NCBI GenBank assembly: GCA_003017855.1 | Contig: PYER01000001.1 | Span: forward strand, 1-64,000 | DNA: 64,000 nt | Reading direction: 5' to 3' | Source of the DNA: a filamentous cyanobacterium CCT1 | GTDB lineage: Bacteria > Cyanobacteriota > Cyanobacteriia > Phormidesmidales > Phormidesmidaceae | Shown: positions 58,001 through 64,000 of the stretch, piece after piece | How the letters are laid out: each line of letters begins with the position of its first letter | Position numbering within the stretch: the first letter of the stretch is position 1 | The notes under the pieces: model-generated | What the model was told of the DNA's origin: nothing | The model's database searches: none | The model's input: only the letters and a program-made list of their open reading frames with translations | Made by a program: the position numbers and the translations under genes

Positions 58001-58057
58001 ATCCATGACTTTACGAATCATCTCAGGCTTCCAGCAGGCATATTTGCTAAATGTCAT
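55031..58057 (-). CDS. dpdH: P-loop ATPase DpdH
   Basis: Walker A VLGTSGTGKSHLIRWLYTRI, VELILLIEDFAKLQG, Cys cluster CIDCEHQSSCHAGFG; position in operon. Confidence 0.75.
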   Translation of the reverse strand: MTFSKYACWKPEMIRKVMDVEATQPEEHIFLATHSPVKMHFQSIEEAQRNATYSEEKFLQTFLSTSDFIFVSVLGTSGTGKSHLIRWLYTRIRSIRKAPHYRVLLIPKVGTNLRDIIELILADVEGPEFDEYRNRLRQAANTLTEAEAREQLLANLAIAVGSSGRHDASNLSDEQDYLIKSLPALLHDPFFREHWLKKEGIIHRLVIHILGRRESVEIVEERRQFSLEDLPLNVLNITKASAQAQDFYSFLIGNDEIQKATVAWLNIHLDEAIAKVLNLGREDLQRLMLDVRRALARKDVELILLIEDFAKLQGIDREVLEAVLARSQQGQGEPLCAMRTALACTTGYFQGLVDTVRTRTDFIVNLDVETVGEQSLVTPADVQQLAARYLNAVRLQDPDIRDWLTNVDEETGEPIKAIPNACIDCEHQSSCHAGFGAVDGMGLYPFNATALKIMRERTNQGVFNPRTLIKDVLRYTLEYHRSDLEKGQFPSTLLLDHFGGSKLNAILVKDIKTEDPVNADRREALLNFWSDSPELCNLPSEVHTAFDLPNVPSRSVLPSPPPDPNPPPLPPLPPPLEIDSYIRDLDNWRNGTQLPPGVATELRPKLFIAIDSYIDWDAELILRSHVVNRLFKQRNITFSNAATSVLVKDIELRLPLSSEDLGDTVIALQALLLYNHHQHWNFKDGAKYFRVYARKLEDWSQYVLQSVPKCSTKSGVDGDPVPSVVELLAIAGRMAGGTTTSLEDLVNAAFTDLEKVDVSNRAGTWQKLFNSLKKHQPKLREVLESRIPCTKGGRSVLQVIDAVQLVGPLKSVAATWKPQVDISDISSDSPFDAISKARKEVDELLEQAVWDERDRHLAIYQRVLEELGEDFSQAEVVKGLLQTVERVTEVGVFRGTNRDDLKKVMEEFKGARLKDYLSKLQKLQDMNEIATLLPLLSSLPERPVEVITKFLDYARKFVDKSQEAVQSNLADLRTAEGGELEASYVAIERSLLELQQLASEIKGEAACS

Positions 58058-58932
58058 ACCTCTTCTCCCTGAACTGATTGATCAATCCAAGTGATATGGG
58101 AGATACGACTATCAACCCCATCCTGCAAGACCGAAACCGTGATATCTGAAAGTCTTTCTAACTTTATCTTCCCTTCTTCTTCTAATCGTCGCAGGGTCAC
58201 AGAAGTTACACTGGATAGATAATTTGACTCACAATCTCCTAGCTGATCGTCAATTTTCTCCCGAAAGGTGCCCGTTTCAAATACTGGGCAGTATTTCCCA
58301 AGACGATTGATAAATTCTCCGAAGGGAATGTTTTTATCTGCTACACCTTCAAACAAGGTACTTAAGCTTTGTCTAATATAAGCCGTCGGATCGGGTACTA
58401 AAACTGGATTGCCAGATAGAGTATTGCGCCAACCAAACCCCAGATAACAACTCCAGTCCTCAAACTGTCCAAACCGAGCATCATTAAGCTCTAATAGCTC
58501 TTCTCCAACTTGATCGCGGAGTTTTTTCTGAGCTTCTGCCCAGTTCCCTGGAGCTACGAAAAAGTCCTGAGCCATATACCAAGCTAAAACCCTGGCGAAG
58601 TCATGATTCTCAGTTAATTCTGGTGTATTGAGCAGCAGTTGGGCTAGGGCAGAAGGTAATACATTCTCTTTCAGATTAAGTTTTGGGTTAATGGCGACCT
58701 CTGAGCCATCTTCGCTCTCTTCCACAAGTCCCATTTTGATGCACTCCCGAATAGTAGCCTGCACCATCTTTCGAGAGAGTTGTCTATCATCACCCCTGCT
58801 AACCAGAGCTTTTGGTGAGAGCAGAGCCTCTAGAGTCTCCCGTTTCTCTCGTTGCCCTTTGGCCGCAAGCAAGTAACGCACCACCCCTTTGACCCGACTG
58901 GGAACAACATAGGGATCTTTTAAGATACTCAT
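58054..58932 (-). CDS. dpdG: DpdG-like protein
   Basis: ~290-aa protein, 4-nt overlaps on both sides, between dpdF- and dpdH-like genes; assigned mainly on synteny. Confidence 0.65.
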   Translation of the reverse strand: MSILKDPYVVPSRVKGVVRYLLAAKGQREKRETLEALLSPKALVSRGDDRQLSRKMVQATIRECIKMGLVEESEDGSEVAINPKLNLKENVLPSALAQLLLNTPELTENHDFARVLAWYMAQDFFVAPGNWAEAQKKLRDQVGEELLELNDARFGQFEDWSCYLGFGWRNTLSGNPVLVPDPTAYIRQSLSTLFEGVADKNIPFGEFINRLGKYCPVFETGTFREKIDDQLGDCESNYLSSVTSVTLRRLEEEGKIKLERLSDITVSVLQDGVDSRISHITWIDQSVQGEEV

Positions 58933-61484
58933 AGGCCAAGTTCTCCACAGAGCAGATCAAGTCGGAACCCTCTACCAGGCCAAACATCGCGAACTAGTCG
59001 ATGAGGCGTTGTAGGATCGGGAGTGTTATCTGGCAGAAAGACGATTAGGGGAACCTTAGAACGAGCAAACTGTTGATAGTCAGCTATTGGTATCATCGCA
59101 GAATCGTAATATAACAAAGTTGATATTTGGGGCATTACAAAGGGTTGGTAGCCTTCAAAGCTAAAAACTACTTCTCCATCGAATAGTAGATAGAGAGTCT
59201 GGGGAGCTACGACATTTACAATGCCTTCTTTTACTAAACGTGGAATGAGGCGCTTAATGAGGCGCTTGCGATCGCGCTCCGCTTGCCGATCCAGATGCAA
59301 CGAATAGAAAACCCCTAACAGATTTTCTCCATTCAGCAGTGCTTTGAGCGCCTCTCCCAGTCTGGAATGCGGCGGCTGCCAGATCCGAAACGGTGCAGGG
59401 GTAGCTCCTTGAAAGGGTAAGACCCCCTTATTCCGACAAAACGGGCATCCCCCGCAAGAGCGTTCTACTGCTACACTCCTTCGGGGGGGCTCAGACCGGG
59501 ATGGAATACTATAGGCCTCTGAGAAGATGTCAGACAGACATCGCTTTGATCGCAGAGCTTCTTTCATCAGGTTGAAGCTATGGTACGCCCACTGTTGGCG
59601 CTGATTGCGAGTTGGCTCAACCTTTTCTTCCCACACCTCAGTCTGGAGATGCTGCTCATCGCGGATTTGAATAGTGCGATAGCTGCTGTATTTCTCGATC
59701 GCCTGTTTGAAGTCTTCTTCAGAATCAAACTGAGATCGTTGAGGTGGTGGCTCGGCATCAATTGAAATCAGACCAGCTCGACTCATCAGAGTGAGCGTGC
59801 GAATGTTCCAGTCCTGATTTCTAATGCTGCTCGCATCCAGGTCAATGTTGTAAGGAGGTGGAACATTAATGGGAACCTGAAATCGTCCATCTGGCAATGA
59901 ACGCTTACGAGAAAACATCTCCTGCCATCGTTGCCTACCCCGATCGCTGGTGATATAAGTAATTTCCCCAATGGCGGCTGCGTCCTGAAAGTCTTGTGCG
60001 GTGTAAAGCACCAGAGATAGGGTAGCTTTACCATCACGCCCACCCCGGCCTACTTCTTGGTAAAAGCGGTCAATGGTCTCAGGAATGCAGACATGGATCA
60101 CAGCCCGCACATCTGGCAGGTCTACCCCCAAGCCAAAGGCTGAGGTCGCTACGACAATATCGATCAGCCCATCTTGCCACTTGTTTAACAAGTCTAAACG
60201 CTCACGCTGACTTGACTTGCCCGTCATCTTGGCGCAGCGCCTATATCCAGATTGTTGAAGGTATCGATGCCAATGGTCTACATCATTGACCTTGCTACCG
60301 TAAATGATCAGTGGCCGGGGTAGGTGAGCCACAGCTTCCACCAGACGTTCTCGGCGTTCCGTTTCATTGCCACAGTAGGCAAACCAGTAGGTAGGCTCAG
60401 GCCGAAGCTGTACCGAAGAGACAATTTCAAATGGCCCTGGTGCTCCAAACAGCGTTTCGAGTGTATCTAGGCAAGATTCTGTGACCGTGGCGGTGAGTAG
60501 CAAGGTGGGGAAACCTGGCAGTTTGTTGTCGCGGCAGACTCGAAGGAGCGATCGCCGGAAGCCAGCCAATTCCTGAAACTCTGGACGAAACTCATCTCCC
60601 CATTGCTCAACAATGTGGGCCTCATCGATGACCAGATATCGGAGAAAGCCTTGCCGGGCAGCCTCGTAAACACTGAAGGACAGAGACTCGATCAACCCCT
60701 CAGGACTGGTAAAGACAATGGGTTGGGTGCCCTGGCGGATGCGATCGCGAATTTCTTCCCGTCGTTCTTGCCCCTCAATAGAGGTATCGCTGTAGTAGGC
60801 GGTGGCAATATTTGTTTTTGTTTGGGCCTTAAACGTCCGCTCCTGATCGATGGCCAATGCCACAGTAGGTACTACTACAATCGTCACTCCTACTACTGGT
60901 TTTGAGGCCAACCACGCAGGCAAATGGGCACAAAGGCTCTTGCCCGAACTGGTGGGAAGATTAACCACCAGCGTAGACTCAGGAGGCGCAGTCAAAATTG
61001 TTCGGATTGCCTCTCGCTGACCCACGCTTTGGTAGGTCTCATAGCCCAGTGCTTTAAGAAAAGGATCGCCTGGGACAGGTTCATGGCTCCGGCGTCGCTC
61101 TTCCTTAAATAAAGGGGTTTCAGGAGACACCTGCTCAGCCTGGGGCAGCCATTCTGGGTACCAGGGCTCAGCGCTGACCACAAAAAAGTCAGGCCCCTTA
61201 TTGACCACCGCTATACCGCTGCGCCCCCAAACCTCTCGCTGGGTTGGAAACGGGGTCTTTCTTGGTACCTTCAGACTAGGAGAGGCTCCGCCCTGAATTT
61301 CCATCTCACGGCGCAGCAAATGACGCACTAAAGCAGCAATGTCCCCTTGGCCTAGTGCCTGAGGTAACTGTAGTGCCCTTACCAACCGGCGTTGACAGGC
61401 TTCTGCAAAAGCCATTTCATCCAGAGGGGAGTTAGCGCTACTCCTTAGCCAGTCTGCTAGATCTTGAAAGCCTAATTCCATCAC
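58929..61484 (-). CDS. dpdF: RecQ-like DEAH helicase DpdF
   Basis: NLPTSSGKSLCAHLPAWL, LVIDEAHIVEQWGDEFRPEFQEL, TSAFGLGVDLPDVRAVIHVCIPETIDRFYQEVGRGGRDG, CGGCPFCRNKGVLPF. Confidence 0.82.
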   Translation of the reverse strand: MMELGFQDLADWLRSSANSPLDEMAFAEACQRRLVRALQLPQALGQGDIAALVRHLLRREMEIQGGASPSLKVPRKTPFPTQREVWGRSGIAVVNKGPDFFVVSAEPWYPEWLPQAEQVSPETPLFKEERRRSHEPVPGDPFLKALGYETYQSVGQREAIRTILTAPPESTLVVNLPTSSGKSLCAHLPAWLASKPVVGVTIVVVPTVALAIDQERTFKAQTKTNIATAYYSDTSIEGQERREEIRDRIRQGTQPIVFTSPEGLIESLSFSVYEAARQGFLRYLVIDEAHIVEQWGDEFRPEFQELAGFRRSLLRVCRDNKLPGFPTLLLTATVTESCLDTLETLFGAPGPFEIVSSVQLRPEPTYWFAYCGNETERRERLVEAVAHLPRPLIIYGSKVNDVDHWHRYLQQSGYRRCAKMTGKSSQRERLDLLNKWQDGLIDIVVATSAFGLGVDLPDVRAVIHVCIPETIDRFYQEVGRGGRDGKATLSLVLYTAQDFQDAAAIGEITYITSDRGRQRWQEMFSRKRSLPDGRFQVPINVPPPYNIDLDASSIRNQDWNIRTLTLMSRAGLISIDAEPPPQRSQFDSEEDFKQAIEKYSSYRTIQIRDEQHLQTEVWEEKVEPTRNQRQQWAYHSFNLMKEALRSKRCLSDIFSEAYSIPSRSEPPRRSVAVERSCGGCPFCRNKGVLPFQGATPAPFRIWQPPHSRLGEALKALLNGENLLGVFYSLHLDRQAERDRKRLIKRLIPRLVKEGIVNVVAPQTLYLLFDGEVVFSFEGYQPFVMPQISTLLYYDSAMIPIADYQQFARSKVPLIVFLPDNTPDPTTPHRLVRDVWPGRGFRLDLLCGELGL

Positions 61485-64000
61485 TCAGCTTCCTCCCCAA
61501 GCCGAGGAGGGCGGTGACCTGCCACTATGTAAAACCCAATGGAGTCTAGGGAAACGCGGGGATTGATCATGCCGTCCAGAAGAGCGTTCTTAAGCGCTGC
61601 CTCTATACTGGCCTCTTCAGCCAGGGATTGCCCAGAGCCCATCTCATTTTGTCTTTCTAGGCGTAGGGTTAACTTTTCTACCCGTTCACTGAGTTTGCGA
61701 TCGGCATCTTTGGCGTAGCGCTGGCAGTCGCTAAGGAAGGCTTCGCTCCGCCGCAGGCTTGCTTCTGATTGGGTTCTAGCCCCTTGGCAAAGGGCTTCCC
61801 AGTCATCGCGACTAATGAACTCATCGATAATATCCAACCGTTTTTTGGCCAAGTTGTAGTCTTGCCGGGGTTGCCCCTTGCCAGAGTAATTGCGTTCTAG
61901 GATAGCTAAGAGGTGCTCATCGGTTACAACCTGCATACGGGTATCTAGGAATAACGTTCTGAAAAAGGGAGGAAACAGGGCATCTGCTCGCCGCTGTATG
62001 GCGCGGAGGGAGAGATTTTTCCACTGATGTTGCTCAAGCAACTGCTTAACTCCTGACAGGTCGGCTTCGATCACATAGTCAAAGCGAAACCCGATCCACT
62101 CCAGGCCTTCGTCAGCGGGCAATTCTGGTGCGTGCCGCCAGAGGGCGAAGGCTCGACCTCGGTCATCCCACTTCACGTAGTCATTCAGGGCATCGATGAT
62201 GCCTGCGCCAACTCGATAGAGCACCCTGCCTGGGCGGCGGTTGGCCAGGCGGCGGTTGTAGGTGCCAGGCTTATTTAACTCCTCTGGCGGTAGAAAGGTG
62301 AGAATGTCGTTGACCGGCAGCAATGTGTTGGTGGTTGGCTTGTACCAGAAGAAATCAATATTGTCGGAGTCCGTAAACCAACGCTTAAATTGCAGCGCGT
62401 CGCAAACCCATCCTTCAGTCGCCCGTTGTATCTCCTTGTGGCGACCGTCGTAATCATCGAGTAGGGCGAAATACTCGGCAGCATTCCTATCCAGAACATC
62501 AATTTCATCTAGGGCATGTTGTTCGCCAATACTGACCTTCTCTGACTCGACCTCATTGTCAACCACGTCGATGATCCGTTCTAAACCATCTGCCCCTTCC
62601 TGAAAGAGCAAGGTCTCGAATTCCGGCAGCTTACTGTCAACGTAGAACTGGAGGCTGGCAATGGATTCTTTAAACAGATTGAGCCCAGACCCCAGGAGAA
62701 CAACCCAGGCGCAAAGCGGGTCATCCGTAGCTTGGGATCCACTAAAGACGACATACTTCATCGAATGCTGTAAGCCGATCCGGTTCATCCGGCCATGGCG
62801 CTGTTCTAGGCGGTTAGGTGACCAGGGCAAGTCAAAGTGAATCATGTAATCGGCGAACTGGAGGTTGTGGCCCTCTTCGCCTGAGGCATCGCAGACCAGT
62901 ACAAAGCAGCGGGGGTTGGTTTTGAATTGGTTCTCCTGCTGCTCGACGATTTCAGCGGATTGGCCTATCTCTAGGGTGGCGATCGCAGCGTCACCAAACT
63001 TTCTCCTCAGGTGCTGGGCAATGGTCTGGCCTACCTGGGTATAGCCCGTAAACACAACCAGTTTGGGGATATTAACCCCTCCTTTCTCTCGCAGGTTGGC
63101 AATTAGATTTTGGAGATGGTGGATGCGATCGCCCTCCTCCAGTATCTCCCTCAGGATTTCTAGCAGCTGCTCCAGCAGGCCATCTTCGCCAGCGAAGTGG
63201 GGGGTGTCGAGCAGCAGCCTTACGGTATCGGCTCCAAAGGCTTTGGTGACTTCAGCTAGGTGTTGACCTTCGAGGCGGGCGGCGATCGCCCATTCCAAAA
63301 CGCGATGCCAACTACCTCTGGCCAAAAAGAAGACTCTGTAGAGGCGGCTCAGTTGTTGCCTGTATTCACTATGATCTTCAGCTACCCCCAGGGCTTGAAT
63401 CCGCCATTCGTCCAGGTACTCATGCAGGCGCTCGGCCTGGTCATTGTTGTCAAACTCCATCTGAAACAGAGCATCAGATTGGTCGATCAGCACATCTTCC
63501 ACTGAGTCGCGCCGGTTGCGGAGCATCCGGCGGTGCAGGCGGTAGGTGTCGCTAATGTGAGTCCGAATGGCGCGGACGGTGGTGGCCCGTTCACTGGGCT
63601 CAGTGGCATCTGACTCTAGCTGGGCTTGTAGTTGATCAACTAAGGAACTGAGACGCGGATCCTCTGGAAATAAGCCTCTCAGTTTGCCTAGGCTGGTTTT
63701 TAAGACAAAGGAGGGTGCAGTCTCCTTGAAGGAGAGCAAGACTCGCCCAATATCTTGACGTTTGCGAATCCGCTCTTTGAAGCCGTCTAGATCGTTAAGG
63801 CTATAGGTGGCACGGTCGAGCAGGTGGAGCATGGCCAGAAAGGCTTGCTCATGGTTGAGCGCGGGTGTAGCGGATAGCAGCAGCACCCCTTGGGCACCGT
63901 GGGCCAGTCGCTGGCACAGGGCAAACTGTCTCTGCTCGGAGCTTTGGGGTGAAGCCGCCATCGCGGCGATGTGATGGGCCTCGTCGATAATTAGGAAGTG
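61481..64000 (-). CDS. dpdE: SNF2-like helicase DpdE, truncated by the window edge
   Basis: Frame remains open to the edge: HFLIIDEAHHIAAMAASPQSSEQRQ (DEAH box) precedes the listed Met; QGVLLLSATPALN, LPWSPNRLEQRHGRMNRIG. Confidence 0.82.
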   Translation of the reverse strand, partial: HFLIIDEAHHIAAMAASPQSSEQRQFALCQRLAHGAQGVLLLSATPALNHEQAFLAMLHLLDRATYSLNDLDGFKERIRKRQDIGRVLLSFKETAPSFVLKTSLGKLRGLFPEDPRLSSLVDQLQAQLESDATEPSERATTVRAIRTHISDTYRLHRRMLRNRRDSVEDVLIDQSDALFQMEFDNNDQAERLHEYLDEWRIQALGVAEDHSEYRQQLSRLYRVFFLARGSWHRVLEWAIAARLEGQHLAEVTKAFGADTVRLLLDTPHFAGEDGLLEQLLEILREILEEGDRIHHLQNLIANLREKGGVNIPKLVVFTGYTQVGQTIAQHLRRKFGDAAIATLEIGQSAEIVEQQENQFKTNPRCFVLVCDASGEEGHNLQFADYMIHFDLPWSPNRLEQRHGRMNRIGLQHSMKYVVFSGSQATDDPLCAWVVLLGSGLNLFKESIASLQFYVDSKLPEFETLLFQEGADGLERIIDVVDNEVESEKVSIGEQHALDEIDVLDRNAAEYFALLDDYDGRHKEIQRATEGWVCDALQFKRWFTDSDNIDFFWYKPTTNTLLPVNDILTFLPPEELNKPGTYNRRLANRRPGRVLYRVGAGIIDALNDYVKWDDRGRAFALWRHAPELPADEGLEWIGFRFDYVIEADLSGVKQLLEQHQWKNLSLRAIQRRADALFPPFFRTLFLDTRMQVVTDEHLLAILERNYSGKGQPRQDYNLAKKRLDIIDEFISRDDWEALCQGARTQSEASLRRSEAFLSDCQRYAKDADRKLSERVEKLTLRLERQNEMGSGQSLAEEASIEAALKNALLDGMINPRVSLDSIGFYIVAGHRPPRLGEEAE

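Noticed and set aside
61481-63961. Taking the listed Met at 63961 as the true start of the DpdE-like protein
   Set aside because: The frame continues upstream to the window edge through HFLIIDEAHHIAA, which contains the DEAH motif, so the CDS is truncated by the window

Overview
Cyanobacterial chromosomal window (abundant GCGATCGC/HIP1-type octamers) with two parts. (1) About 0.2-32.8 kb is mostly ordinary host chromosome: Ppx/GppA phosphatase, DUF1565+SLH protein, GT83-like glycosyltransferase, zinc alcohol dehydrogenase, DUF29 protein, PIN-like toxin/antitoxin, UvrA, patatin, Ycf46-like AAA ATPase, DUF1361 protein, S10 peptidase and TerB-like protein. It also holds an overlapping AAA / nSTAND-type ATPase pair flanked on both sides by arrays of 21-bp palindromic units. 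(2) From an apparently interrupted tRNA-Thr(CGU) gene and an adjacent tyrosine integrase (33.2 kb) to the window end there is an AT-richer genomic island. It carries a few mobile-element ORFs and regulators, then a Dpd-type (7-deazaguanine DNA modification/restriction) system: DGQHR protein DpdB, TGT-like DpdA, and a ~25 kb overlapping operon whose members fit DpdE, F, G, H, J, K plus accessory proteins. The most unusual feature is a diverged tandem duplication of a three-gene module (giant DEVH/DEIH helicase, PLD-like protein, ~750-aa protein with a DUF2325-like C-terminus) inside that operon. Other items worth a look: a ~82-nt insertion in the D-arm of tRNA-Thr, and an orphan promoter/hairpin/terminator arrangement that looks like a small RNA gene at 32.1-32.2 kb. 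All family assignments come from motif reading by eye; no database search was possible.
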